The position numbers were made by a program, and so were the translations under genes. From positions 62,001 to 126,000 of the forward strand of contig JBGALE010000010.1 in NCBI GenBank assembly GCA_044223995.1: 64,000 bases of DNA, read 5' to 3'. Positions 17,529-27,025 of this stretch are shown here, in pieces (positions within the stretch are counted from its first letter, which is position 1; each line of letters opens with the position of its first letter). Source of the DNA: JACMLD01 sp044223995 (GTDB lineage Bacteria; Bacteroidota; Bacteroidia; Chitinophagales; Chitinophagaceae). Below the pieces are notes generated by a model. The model saw only the letters and a list, made by a program, of their open reading frames with translations, had not been told where the DNA came from and did no database searches.

Positions 17529-19439
17529 ATGAAGTATATCTGTACCATATTCATCCTTATTATATCTGTAACAGTCTCCGCACAGTATTACGATCCAATG
17601 AAAGTAAACAAGAAAGCGGTTAAATTATACAATGAAGCATCCGAACTGATTTCAGACGGCAAATTAAAAGAAAGCATCGCCCTGCTGCAGGATGCAGTCA
17701 AAATTGATCCCAAATACCTGGATGCATACATTTCAATGGGCGGTATGTACAGTGAGTTAAAAAACTATGATGCCTCCATTGCCAGTTATGAAAAGGGGCG
17801 CGCCATCGATTCTTTGTATTTTAAGGAATACAACCTGTCCTATTCCATCAGCCTCGCGGGTACCGGTTCTTTTGACAAAGCATTGAATGCGATTGAATCT
17901 TTCCTGTCCATCCCAGACTTGAGCGAATCCAGTTTGCGTTTCGCCTATTACAGGAAAAAATGTTACCAGTTTGCACTGGATTATAAAAAAAACAACAGTG
18001 ACAGCAGTTATCATTTCGAACCAAAGAACCTGGGCGATAGTGTCAACTCCCGTTTCTCAGAGTATTTTCCTGCCCTCACTATTGATGGCGGCCATTTGAT
18101 TTTCACCCGGAAAGTCAATGGCATGAATGAAGATTTCTACGAAACTTTCAAGAAGGACAGCGTTTGGAGCGAAGCAAAGGCACTGGAAGGAAATATCAAC
18201 ACCAATTTCAACGAAGGCGCACAAAATATATCACAGGACGGACAATGGCTGATATTTACTGGTTGTAATTTCCCGGAAGGATACGGAAGTTGCGATTTGT
18301 ATATTTCTTACCTGACATCAGATGGATGGAGTGTGCCGGAGAATATGGGAAATAAGATCAATACTGATGCCTGGGAATCTTCTGCTTCATTGTCGCCTGA
18401 TAAACGCGATTTGTATTTCGCCAGCAACCGCCCCGGTGGTTTTGGGGGCAGCGATATTTATGTGAGCCATCACCTGCCGAATGGAAGATGGAGCGAACCC
18501 GAAAACCTTGGCCCATCAGTAAACACAGCCGGTGAAGAAAGAAGCCCCTTTATCCACGCCGACAACCAAACATTGTATTTTACCAGCAATGGACAACCGG
18601 GTTATGGTGGTGACGATCTTTTTTTAGTCAGAAAAGAAGCGAAGGGAAAATGGAGTGCTGCGCACAACCTCGGCTATCCGATTAATACCATCGAAAATGA
18701 AGGCAGCCTTGTAATCACTGCAGACGGATCAACAGCTTACTATGCCAGCGACAGAAGTGACAGCCGTGGTGGATTGGATTTATATACATTCGAACTGCGC
18801 AACGATGTGCGGCCGGTTAAAACTCTTTGGGTAAAGGGAAAAGTGTTTGACAAGAAAACAAAGAACGGGCTCCCCTCTGCTGTGGAACTGACCGACCTGG
18901 AAACAAAGGAAATCATCTCGCGGGTACAAACAGACGAAACCGGCAATTACCTGATCACTTTACCTGTTGGAAAAGATTATGCATTTAATGTGAACCGCAA
19001 AGGCTATCTCTTCTTCTCTGATAATTTCCCGCTGAGTCAAAAATCACCCGACTCTACCTACAACATCGATATACCATTGCAGCCACTGGAAGTAAATGCT
19101 GCGATTGTGCTGCGCAATATTTTCTTTGATACAAAAAAATATGAACTCAAACCGGAATCACAGGTGGAACTGGACAATGTGGTAAAACTGATGAAGGATA
19201 ATCCGACATTAAAAATTCAAATCAACGGTCATACGGACAATGTAGGTAAACCTGCCGATAATATGACCCTTTCAGACAACCGCGCAAAAGCTGTTGTAGA
19301 ATATATAACTACAAAAGGTGTTGATCCCAAAAGGCTCAGTTACCAGGGATTTGGCGCCACACAACCCATTGCTGATAACAATACCGAAGAAGGCAGGGCG
19401 CAAAACCGCCGCACCGAGTTGAAAGTAATCAGCCAATAA
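17529..19439 (+). CDS. PorE-like TPR, PD40, OmpA protein
   Basis: This 636-residue envelope protein has a signal peptide (IISVTVSAQ). TPR repeats lie at about 25-125, PD40 beta-propeller blades at about 170-430 (repeats such as RDLYFASNRPGGFGGSDIY), a carboxypeptidase-regulatory domain at about 435-510, and an OmpA C-terminal domain at about 530-636 with NGHTDNVGKPADN for peptidoglycan binding. This order is the one described for PorE, a T9SS component, but similar OmpA proteins occur in several copies per genome, so the role is not certain. It is isolated between queE and dprA. Confidence 0.85.
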   Translation: MKYICTIFILIISVTVSAQYYDPMKVNKKAVKLYNEASELISDGKLKESIALLQDAVKIDPKYLDAYISMGGMYSELKNYDASIASYEKGRAIDSLYFKEYNLSYSISLAGTGSFDKALNAIESFLSIPDLSESSLRFAYYRKKCYQFALDYKKNNSDSSYHFEPKNLGDSVNSRFSEYFPALTIDGGHLIFTRKVNGMNEDFYETFKKDSVWSEAKALEGNINTNFNEGAQNISQDGQWLIFTGCNFPEGYGSCDLYISYLTSDGWSVPENMGNKINTDAWESSASLSPDKRDLYFASNRPGGFGGSDIYVSHHLPNGRWSEPENLGPSVNTAGEERSPFIHADNQTLYFTSNGQPGYGGDDLFLVRKEAKGKWSAAHNLGYPINTIENEGSLVITADGSTAYYASDRSDSRGGLDLYTFELRNDVRPVKTLWVKGKVFDKKTKNGLPSAVELTDLETKEIISRVQTDETGNYLITLPVGKDYAFNVNRKGYLFFSDNFPLSQKSPDSTYNIDIPLQPLEVNAAIVLRNIFFDTKKYELKPESQVELDNVVKLMKDNPTLKIQINGHTDNVGKPADNMTLSDNRAKAVVEYITTKGVDPKRLSYQGFGATQPIADNNTEEGRAQNRRTELKVISQ

Positions 19440-19516
19440 TTTCTACATCCCCCGTGTAAAATATTTTTTTACATTCATTGCCTGTTTCGTTTTCAAACAA
19501 CGATGCTGTTACCCTT

Positions 19517-20620
19517 ATGAATAATGAACTATTGCACCAGGTGGCTTTGACACTTGTTCCTCAGGTGGGCGCCGTGCATACAAGAACCCTTGTAAAACAT
19601 TTTGGGAGTGCTGCCGCTATCTTCCATGCAAAAAAGAAGGAACTCGAATGTATTGAAGGCATCGGCAGCATGCGCGCGGCTGCCATTAAATTGTTCAGTG
19701 ATTTTGACAAGGCGGAAAAGGAACTGGTCTTCCTGGAAAAATATAAAATCAAACCGCTTTTTTTAACCGACCCCGGCTACCCGCAACGATTGCTGCAGTG
19801 TTACGACCCGCCATCACTTTTATATTATCGCGGTACAGCATCCCTGAATGCAGGGAGGATAATTGCCATTGTTGGCACACGAAGTAAAACCGACTACGGA
19901 AAACAACAAACAGAAAAATTTGTGGACGGGTTGGCACAGCACGGTGTAACCATCGTCAGCGGGCTGGCATTGGGCATTGATGCGGTGGCACATAAAGCGG
20001 CGGTAAAAAATAAATTACCAACCATCGGTGTGGTGGCACATGGACTGGATACCATTTATCCAACGGAACACAATACGCTTGCAAGAGAAATGATAAAAGA
20101 AGGCGGCGGCATTTTATCCGAATTTCGAATGGAAACCAAACCCGATAAACACAATTTCCCCATAAGAAACCGTATTGTGGCTGGTATGTGCGATGTATTG
20201 CTTGTTGCAGAAACAGACATAAAAGGCGGCAGTATGATTACAGCAGAACTGGCATTTGGATACAACAAGGATATTTTTGCGATACCAGGAAAAAATACGG
20301 ATAAGAAAAGTATGGGGTGCAATCACTTAATCAGGCAAAACAAGGCAATGATTGCAACCGGCCCGGAGCATTTACTGGAATACATGGGCTGGGTACAGCA
20401 TGCACCGTTAAAAAAGAAAAAACAAAGAGAGCTCTTTGTTAACCTGACTGCGGATGAAGAAAAAATAATAAACGTTTTACAGCAGAAAAACAATCTTCAC
20501 ATCGATGAATTACATATCAACAGCGGCCTGAACAGCAGCGCGGCGGCAGCCGCCATATTAAATCTTGAATTGCAACAGATCATTTGTTCGCTGCCCGGGA
20601 AATTATACCAATTACTTTGA
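19517..20620 (+). CDS. dprA: DNA-processing protein DprA
   Basis: DprA loads RecA on incoming single-stranded DNA during natural transformation. The 367-residue protein has an N-terminal HhH-type region (FGSAAAIFHAKKKEL, IEGIGSMRAAAI), a Rossmann-like core with IVGTRSKTDYGKQQ, VSGLALGIDAVAH, GHGLD-like VVAHGLDTIYP and FPIRNRIVAGM, and a C-terminal winged-helix DprA domain (EEKIINVLQQKNNLHIDEL). The ATG at 19517 is chosen over 19478 because it starts at the conserved region. Many non-competent Bacteroidota carry dprA, so this alone does not show competence. Confidence 0.95.
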   Translation: MNNELLHQVALTLVPQVGAVHTRTLVKHFGSAAAIFHAKKKELECIEGIGSMRAAAIKLFSDFDKAEKELVFLEKYKIKPLFLTDPGYPQRLLQCYDPPSLLYYRGTASLNAGRIIAIVGTRSKTDYGKQQTEKFVDGLAQHGVTIVSGLALGIDAVAHKAAVKNKLPTIGVVAHGLDTIYPTEHNTLAREMIKEGGGILSEFRMETKPDKHNFPIRNRIVAGMCDVLLVAETDIKGGSMITAELAFGYNKDIFAIPGKNTDKKSMGCNHLIRQNKAMIATGPEHLLEYMGWVQHAPLKKKKQRELFVNLTADEEKIINVLQQKNNLHIDELHINSGLNSSAAAAAILNLELQQIICSLPGKLYQLL

Positions 20621-20698
20621 CAAGCACAGTGGGGGCGCTTTTGTTAAACCTCCAAAATCCGCCACCAGCAATCGTTTCGTGTGATTTGGAAAATATTA

Positions 20699-20731
20699 TT
20701 TGGAAGCAATTTGCCTGCTGCACTATCTTTG
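20699..20731 (+). promoter_or_regulatory. guaB promoter, leaderless-type
   Basis: TTTG at 20699 and TATCTTTG at 20724-20731 are separated by 21 bases and both match the Bacteroidota consensus. The -7 box ends 3 bases before the ATG of guaB, so transcription is expected to begin at about the start codon. This also supports the chosen start. Confidence 0.65.
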
Positions 20732-20734
20732 CAC

Positions 20735-22264
20735 ATGGCAAGAATAAATACCCCGCGTCTTACTGGTTCTGCCAGTAAGTCTTCCATCAAAGCGACTATC
20801 AGCAAAAAATTTTTCGGTGAAGGATTAACGTTCGACGACGTGCTTTTAATGCCTGCGTATTCACAGGTATTGCCCCGTGAAGTAAACATACAAACGCGTC
20901 TTACCAAAGAAATTTCACTCAATATCCCGATGTTATCATCCGCTATGGATACGGTAACCGAGGCGACGCTGGCTATTGCGCTGGCACGCGAAGGTGGTAT
21001 CGGCATCCTTCATAAAAACATGAGCATCGAACAACAGGCAGAACAGGTACGAAAAGTGAAAAGAAGTGAAAGCGGGATGATCATCGACCCGATTACCCTG
21101 CAGATTGATGCCACTATTGGAGACGCATTGCGCCTGATGAAGGAAAATAAAATTGGCGGTATCCCCATTGTCGATACAAACAATAAACTGGTCGGCATTC
21201 TTACCAACCGTGATTTACGTTTTGAAGGCAATAAAAAACGTAAGGTGCAGGAAGTGATGACAAATGAAAATTTAATTGTTGCACCGGAAGGAACTGATTT
21301 AAAGAAAGCCGAAAAAATATTACGCTCTTATAAAATTGAAAAATTACCCGTCGTAAAAAAAGACAATACGCTGGTGGGTTTGATTACTTACCGCGATATT
21401 CTCCAATTACACAGTCATCCCGATGCAGTAAAAGACAGGTATGGCCGCTTGCTTGTCGGTGCTGCGCTGGGTATTACAAAAGACATGCTGGACCGTGCGG
21501 CTGCTTTACAGCAAATTGGTGTTGATGTGGTTTGTCTCGATAGTGCGCATGGGCATAGCCGTGGTGTGATTGATGCGCTGAAAAATGTCAAAAAGAATTT
21601 TAAGAAACTGCAGGTAATCGCAGGCAATGTTGGTACGGGCACTGGTGCAAAAGCACTGGCAGAAGCAGGCGCCGATGCGGTTAAAGTGGGTATTGGGCCG
21701 GGCTCTATTTGCACAACACGTATTGTTGCGGGTGCAGGTGTGCCACAGGTAACGGCCATTATGGAAGCGTATGATGCATTGAAACAAACCGGTGTCCCTT
21801 TAATTGCGGATGGTGGTATACGTTATACCGGCGATATGGTAAAAGCATTGGCAGCCGGTGCCGATACGGTGATGATGGGAAGTGTATTTGCAGGCGTGGA
21901 GGAAAGTCCCGGTGAAACCATCATCTACGAAGGAAGAAAGTTTAAGGAATACCGCGGAATGGGTTCCATTGGCGCCATGTCGCAGGGAAGCAGCGACCGT
22001 TATTTCCAGGATGTGGAAGATGATTTGAAGAAATTAGTACCCGAAGGAATTGAAGGCAGGGTGGCATATAAAGGAAACCTGAAGGAAGTAGTAACGCAAT
22101 ATGTAGGTGGCCTGCGGGCAGGGATGGGATATTGCGGCGCCAAAAACCTCGCATTGCTGAAAAGCGATGCGCAATTTATACAGATAACCAATGCGGGCAT
22201 GCGCGAGAGTCATGCACATGATATAGAAATTACCAAGGAAGCACCCAATTATACGAGGAAATAA
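20735..22264 (+). CDS. guaB: IMP dehydrogenase
   Basis: GuaB oxidises IMP to XMP with NAD, the committed step to GMP. The 509-residue protein shows LTFDDVLLMPAYSQVLP, two CBS domains at about 110-225 (VQEVMTNENLIV), the catalytic loop GPGSICTTRIV with the active cysteine, the IMP-binding IADGGIRYTGDMVKALAAGA, and the flap region YRGMGSIGAM. It has full length and no defects. The start at ATG 20735 fits both the family N-terminus and the promoter; an upstream ATG at 20681 would lie inside the promoter. Confidence 0.97.
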   Translation: MARINTPRLTGSASKSSIKATISKKFFGEGLTFDDVLLMPAYSQVLPREVNIQTRLTKEISLNIPMLSSAMDTVTEATLAIALAREGGIGILHKNMSIEQQAEQVRKVKRSESGMIIDPITLQIDATIGDALRLMKENKIGGIPIVDTNNKLVGILTNRDLRFEGNKKRKVQEVMTNENLIVAPEGTDLKKAEKILRSYKIEKLPVVKKDNTLVGLITYRDILQLHSHPDAVKDRYGRLLVGAALGITKDMLDRAAALQQIGVDVVCLDSAHGHSRGVIDALKNVKKNFKKLQVIAGNVGTGTGAKALAEAGADAVKVGIGPGSICTTRIVAGAGVPQVTAIMEAYDALKQTGVPLIADGGIRYTGDMVKALAAGADTVMMGSVFAGVEESPGETIIYEGRKFKEYRGMGSIGAMSQGSSDRYFQDVEDDLKKLVPEGIEGRVAYKGNLKEVVTQYVGGLRAGMGYCGAKNLALLKSDAQFIQITNAGMRESHAHDIEITKEAPNYTRK

Positions 22265-22347
22265 TATTTGCAATCTATTAATATTGCCGGAGTAGTTGTA
22301 TGCCTCCCGCTATTGGATTTTTTCCGAACTTGTAATAAATTTCCTGC

Positions 22348-23505
22348 TTGAAAAAATTACTGTTTGGATTATTGTTGCTGTTACTGCAACAATATGCATT
22401 TTCCCAGCAAGATTCCTGTCACCTGCGTATAAGCCTTCTTACCTGTACGCCGGGTGATGAATTGTATTCTACTTTTGGTCATAGTGCACTCCGTGTTACC
22501 GACAGCACATCGGCTATTGATATCATTTATAACTACGGCACATTCGATTTTGATGACCCCAATTTTTATATCAAATTCGGGCAGGGCAATATGATGTATT
22601 TTGTTTCTGTGGCGCCATTCCAGGAGTTTGTGAAAGAGTACCAGTATTTCAAACGGGGCATTACCGAACAGGAGCTGAATCTTAGTTGTACGGAAAAAAC
22701 ACAACTGGCCGGAGCACTGCGTACCAATGCGCTCGAGCAAAACAAATTTTATCTCTACCAGTTCTTGTACGACAACTGTTCTTCCCGTTTGCGTGATATC
22801 GTCAACAGTCATACCAGTTCACCACTTGCGTTTAAAAATATACTTCCGGGAAAACCAGTCACCTTTCGCAACCTGATACATGAATACCTTGATAAGGGAC
22901 ATGAGTCCTGGAGCAAATTGGGTATTGATATTTTACTGGGCAGCAATCTGGACATCCCCGTAAAAAATGAGCAGGCAATGTTCCTGCCGGATTACCTGAT
23001 GATGGGATTTGACAGCGCTTCCAGAAGCAGTCAGCCATTGGTGGGAAATAAAGCCGTCATACTTCCTGCTGAAAACAACAGCAATAAAGATGGGGATATG
23101 CCGCCGTTTTTGATCTTTAGTATCCTATGTATTGCACTTGCATTACTGAGTTTTTCCACATCAAAACCGATCTCATTCTTTTTTAATGTGTTTGATTTTT
23201 TATTCTTTTTCATTACTGGTTTATTAGGCGTACTGCTGGTCGTGATGTGGATAGGAAGAGTTGATACGGTATGCAGCAATAACTTTAATATTCTTTGGGC
23301 GCTCCCCTCCCATGCAGCGATGGCCTTTTTTATCAATAAGAAGAAAAGCTGGGTTAAAAAATACTGGCTGCTGTGTGCCCTCCTGCAAATAGTATTGTTA
23401 CTCACCTGGAAATGGCTGCCGCAGGAAATGAATAACGCCCTTTTACCAATTGTTGCACTATTATTGCTGCGTTTGTGGATGCGTTATAAAAAAGTACCCG
23501 CATGA
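22348..23505 (+). CDS. Lnb-like (DUF4105) membrane protein, TTG start
   Basis: This 385-residue protein begins with TTG (KKLLFGLLLLLLQQYAFSQ follows), because no ATG or GTG precedes the signal peptide. The periplasmic N-terminal domain (about 20-200) has the family signatures STFGHSALRV and FLYDNCSSRLRDI, whose His and Cys are likely the catalytic residues of the papain-like Lnb fold. After a linker come about five membrane helices (about 255-385). Lnb N-terminal domains are linked to lipoprotein acyl transfer in Gram-positives; the substrate here is unknown. It overlaps the following hydrolase by 4 bases (ATGA). Confidence 0.82.
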   Translation: MKKLLFGLLLLLLQQYAFSQQDSCHLRISLLTCTPGDELYSTFGHSALRVTDSTSAIDIIYNYGTFDFDDPNFYIKFGQGNMMYFVSVAPFQEFVKEYQYFKRGITEQELNLSCTEKTQLAGALRTNALEQNKFYLYQFLYDNCSSRLRDIVNSHTSSPLAFKNILPGKPVTFRNLIHEYLDKGHESWSKLGIDILLGSNLDIPVKNEQAMFLPDYLMMGFDSASRSSQPLVGNKAVILPAENNSNKDGDMPPFLIFSILCIALALLSFSTSKPISFFFNVFDFLFFFITGLLGVLLVVMWIGRVDTVCSNNFNILWALPSHAAMAFFINKKKSWVKKYWLLCALLQIVLLLTWKWLPQEMNNALLPIVALLLLRLWMRYKKVPA

Positions 23506-24311
23506 ATAATGACAAGCAAGTACTTGTTGGCAATACCAACATTCATTACCGTGTACTGGGAGCGGGTAAACCGGTAATGCTGGTACACGGATTTGGTGAA
23601 GACAGCGATGTATGGAAATACCAGGCCGAAGCCCTTTCACCATTTTACAGGCTTATTATCCCTGATTTGCCCGGTAGTGGCCGTTCACCATTTGATGCTG
23701 CCAACGATTCCATGGAAAAAATTGCTGCACAGTTAAAAGCTATACTGGATCATGAAAAAGTTGACGAAACAATCATGATTGGGCATAGCATGGGCGGCTA
23801 TGTCACATTAGCTTTTGCAGCGCTGTATCCTGAACGCCTGCTGGCTTTCGGTCTTTTTCATTCTACTGCCTATCCAGACAGCGACGAAAAGAAGGGAGTA
23901 AGGCAACGTGGAATCGAATTCATTCGTACACATGGCAGTAAGGCATTCCTCGGGCAATCAATACCCAACCTTTTCAGTGAAAATTTCCGTACCTCAAATG
24001 CCGGTACCGTACAGGCAATGGTAACGCAATACGAAGGTTTTGAACCTGCTGCACTGATTCAATATTATGAAATAATGATAGCAAGAAAGGACAGGACGGA
24101 TATATTAAAAACATTTACAAAACCTGTATCATTTATCATTGGAAAATACGATACAGCAGTGCCTGCAGAACAGGTGCTGCAACAGTGCCACCTGCCGCAA
24201 ATATCGTACATTCACTTTCTTGAAAACAGCGGCCACATGGGGATGTGGGAAGAAACCGGGGCGGCAAATGAAGCATTGAAAACATTTTTGGACAACGTAT
24301 ACGTTAACTGA
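23502..24311 (+). CDS. Alpha/beta hydrolase
   Basis: This 269-residue cytoplasmic alpha/beta hydrolase has the oxyanion loop VHGFGEDSDVW, the nucleophile elbow GHSMGGYV (Ser), the acid region GKYDTAVPAEQ (Asp) and the catalytic His in SGHMGMWEE. The fold is intact. Substrate cannot be told from sequence; esterase, lipase or epoxide-hydrolase-like activities all occur in this group. Its start overlaps the stop of the Lnb-like gene, so they are translationally coupled, and it is followed by the PKD protein after 15 bases. Confidence 0.9.
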   Translation: MNNDKQVLVGNTNIHYRVLGAGKPVMLVHGFGEDSDVWKYQAEALSPFYRLIIPDLPGSGRSPFDAANDSMEKIAAQLKAILDHEKVDETIMIGHSMGGYVTLAFAALYPERLLAFGLFHSTAYPDSDEKKGVRQRGIEFIRTHGSKAFLGQSIPNLFSENFRTSNAGTVQAMVTQYEGFEPAALIQYYEIMIARKDRTDILKTFTKPVSFIIGKYDTAVPAEQVLQQCHLPQISYIHFLENSGHMGMWEETGAANEALKTFLDNVYVN

Positions 24312-24326
24312 TCCGGATCCAGGTGC

Positions 24327-26960
24327 ATGAAGAAACTACTGGCCATACTGACTTCAATTTTTTTCTTTGTTCCGCTATTTGCTGCACATATACGGGGCGG
24401 AGAAATGTATTACAAATACCTCGGGCCCGGTACCGTGGCCGGTACTTCGCGTTACCAGGTTACACTCAAACTATATGTTCGTTGCGATGCCACGCCACAG
24501 CAATTAGATCCGGAAGAACCATTCACTATTTTCAGCAAGGCCAGCAATGCACAATTTGGCTCGGTTGTAAACGCACCGTTGTCCAACGAAATACAAATAA
24601 GTTACGACCCCAATTCCAATCCATGTATCAGTAACCCACCGACGGATATTTGTTACCGTATGCGATTTTATGATGCCATCGTTGAATTACCGGACGATCC
24701 TGTTGGTTATACCATTTCATTGCAACGCTGCTGCCGAATAGCTGGTATTGAAAATGTAATTGCACCCAGCGACAGTTACGGAGCTACTTATTTGTGTGAT
24801 ATTCCCGGAACAAACGCATTACCATTGCCCGAACACAACAGCAGCCCGGTCATCTCCGGCAATGATGCAGTAGCCATTTGTGTCGGATCTTTTTTCACGT
24901 ATGATTTTTCGGCCATTGATCCTGATGGCGATTCACTGGTATATTCTCTTTGTGATGCATACCAGGGAGGTGGCCGTGGCAACCCAGCTCCCAATCCTGC
25001 ATTTCCTCCACCCTATCTGCCCATCGGTTATCAGCCTCCCTACAGTGGCGCAAGTCCGCTGGGATTGCAGGCAACGATTAATCCTTCAACTGGTATTATT
25101 TCAGGAATCGCTCCTCCCACTGCAGCGCAATATGTCGTAACAGCCTGCATCAACGAATACCGGCATGGTGTTTTGATCAATGTACACCGGAAAGACATTC
25201 ACCTGCGTATTGCGGATTGTGTTCCGTTGAAGGCAGTATTACAACCTGATTATAGTTATTGCGATGATTTCAATGTTACATTCAGGAACGAACAGGCGAA
25301 CCCCACAGGTTCTGTATACATCTGGCAATTTGGTGATGGCTCGCAACCCGACACTTCCAGCAGCATGTTAGGGGACGTACAACATACTTATGCAGATTCA
25401 GGTACCTATTTAATTAAATTGAAAGTAATCCTTGCTGGCGGACAATGCGTGGATTCTACAACAACACTTGCCAAAGTATATCCCGGCTTCTATCCTGGTT
25501 TTACCGTCACCGGAAGTTGTATATTAAACCCATTGCAATTTACTGATACTACAAAATCAAGATACGGAACTGTCAATGCATGGAGCTGGAACTTTGGCGA
25601 TGAAACCACCCTGGCAGACACATCACATCTTCAAAACCCCACCTGGAAATATAGCACCATCGGTACCAAGCAGGCGCAGTTGATAGTGCAGAGCAATAAA
25701 GGATGCATAGACACAGCAATCGTAATGGTACAGGTAAAGGACAAACCATTGATTACACTGGCATTTAAAGACACGCTGATATGCAGTAACCTTCCCATAC
25801 AGGATACGCTGCAGTTACATGCCAGCGGATTCGGCGTATTCACCTGGTTACCGGCTACCCGTATCATCAATTCCAATACGCCTGATCCATTTGTGTTCCC
25901 TACCAATACAACTATCTATACTGTTCAATTGAATGAAAACGGTTGTATCAATAATGATTCGGTCAGGGTGCGTGTTGTTGATCACGTTACACTGGATGCT
26001 GGCCCGGATTCAACTATATGCCTCACAGATTCAGTTATCTTGCACCCATCGACAGATGGACTTGCTTACAACTGGACACCGGCAGCATCGCTGAATAATC
26101 CAAACATTAAAAATCCCATTGCCACTCCAACAGGTACAACCACCTATCAACTGGTGGCAAGGATTGGTAAATGCAGTGTGGCAGATAACCTGACTATTAC
26201 AACCGTCCCATATCCAAAAGCAATGGCCGGTCCTGATACTGTTATTTGTTACCGCGATACGGCATTCTTAAATGCATCTATTATTGGCTCTACATTTACC
26301 TGGACACCTGCCTATGGATTGAGCAGTACAACTACCCTATCACCACTTGCCTATCCGTTACGGACCACCAGTTATATTTTGCAGGTCTACGATGTATTGG
26401 GATGTCCCAAGCCTGGCAAAGACACCATTATGGTAACGGTAAGGCCTCCTGTACTGGCTTTTGCAGGAAATGATACTTCCGTTGTCGTAAATCAACCATT
26501 AAAATTACATGCTACCGGGGCACAGTTTTATTTATGGTCGCCATCCACCTATCTTGATCACAACGATATACAATCACCTACGGCGTTATTTAACAACAGC
26601 GGCATTTATACATATGCGGTGAAAGTGTATACGCCCGATAACTGTTTTGCGATCGATACGATTAATATCAAAGTATTCAAAACAGCACCGGATATTTTTG
26701 TTCCCAATGCATTTACGCCGGGCAAAAATCAGAACTTCCTGTTCAGACCAATACCGGTGGGCATTACCAGGATTGATTACTTCCGCGTCTACAACCGCTG
26801 GGGTCAATTGGTATACAGTTCCACAGAATCAGGCCGTGGTTGGGACGGCACATTTGCCGGCAAAAACCAGGATGCGGGCACCTATGTTTGGGTGGTGCAG
26901 GGACACGATTTTACAGGAAAAGTCATTGCAAAGAAAGGAACCATGGTGCTGATACGATGA
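24327..26960 (+). CDS. PKD-domain secreted protein with T9SS type B tail
   Basis: This 877-residue secreted or surface protein has a signal peptide (FFFVPLFAAH). An N-terminal region with paired cysteines (about 20-295) is followed by two PKD domains at about 300-475 (YIWQFGDGSQP, AWSWNFGDETTL), several Ig-like repeats that share the GxD(T/S)xxC(x)xD pattern, and a gliding-motility-type C-terminal domain from about 790 (FVPNAFTPGKNQNF, YNRWGQLVYSS, WDGTFAGK). This tail directs secretion through the T9SS and attachment to the surface, typically in the type B manner that needs a PorP/SprF partner. No such partner is adjacent. Confidence 0.93.
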   Translation: MKKLLAILTSIFFFVPLFAAHIRGGEMYYKYLGPGTVAGTSRYQVTLKLYVRCDATPQQLDPEEPFTIFSKASNAQFGSVVNAPLSNEIQISYDPNSNPCISNPPTDICYRMRFYDAIVELPDDPVGYTISLQRCCRIAGIENVIAPSDSYGATYLCDIPGTNALPLPEHNSSPVISGNDAVAICVGSFFTYDFSAIDPDGDSLVYSLCDAYQGGGRGNPAPNPAFPPPYLPIGYQPPYSGASPLGLQATINPSTGIISGIAPPTAAQYVVTACINEYRHGVLINVHRKDIHLRIADCVPLKAVLQPDYSYCDDFNVTFRNEQANPTGSVYIWQFGDGSQPDTSSSMLGDVQHTYADSGTYLIKLKVILAGGQCVDSTTTLAKVYPGFYPGFTVTGSCILNPLQFTDTTKSRYGTVNAWSWNFGDETTLADTSHLQNPTWKYSTIGTKQAQLIVQSNKGCIDTAIVMVQVKDKPLITLAFKDTLICSNLPIQDTLQLHASGFGVFTWLPATRIINSNTPDPFVFPTNTTIYTVQLNENGCINNDSVRVRVVDHVTLDAGPDSTICLTDSVILHPSTDGLAYNWTPAASLNNPNIKNPIATPTGTTTYQLVARIGKCSVADNLTITTVPYPKAMAGPDTVICYRDTAFLNASIIGSTFTWTPAYGLSSTTTLSPLAYPLRTTSYILQVYDVLGCPKPGKDTIMVTVRPPVLAFAGNDTSVVVNQPLKLHATGAQFYLWSPSTYLDHNDIQSPTALFNNSGIYTYAVKVYTPDNCFAIDTINIKVFKTAPDIFVPNAFTPGKNQNFLFRPIPVGITRIDYFRVYNRWGQLVYSSTESGRGWDGTFAGKNQDAGTYVWVVQGHDFTGKVIAKKGTMVLIR

Positions 26961-27025
26961 TAACACCGATGCCTGGATCGGGAATTCTTCCATAATTTCG
27001 TGGCTCATTTTTCAAACCTATTTTA

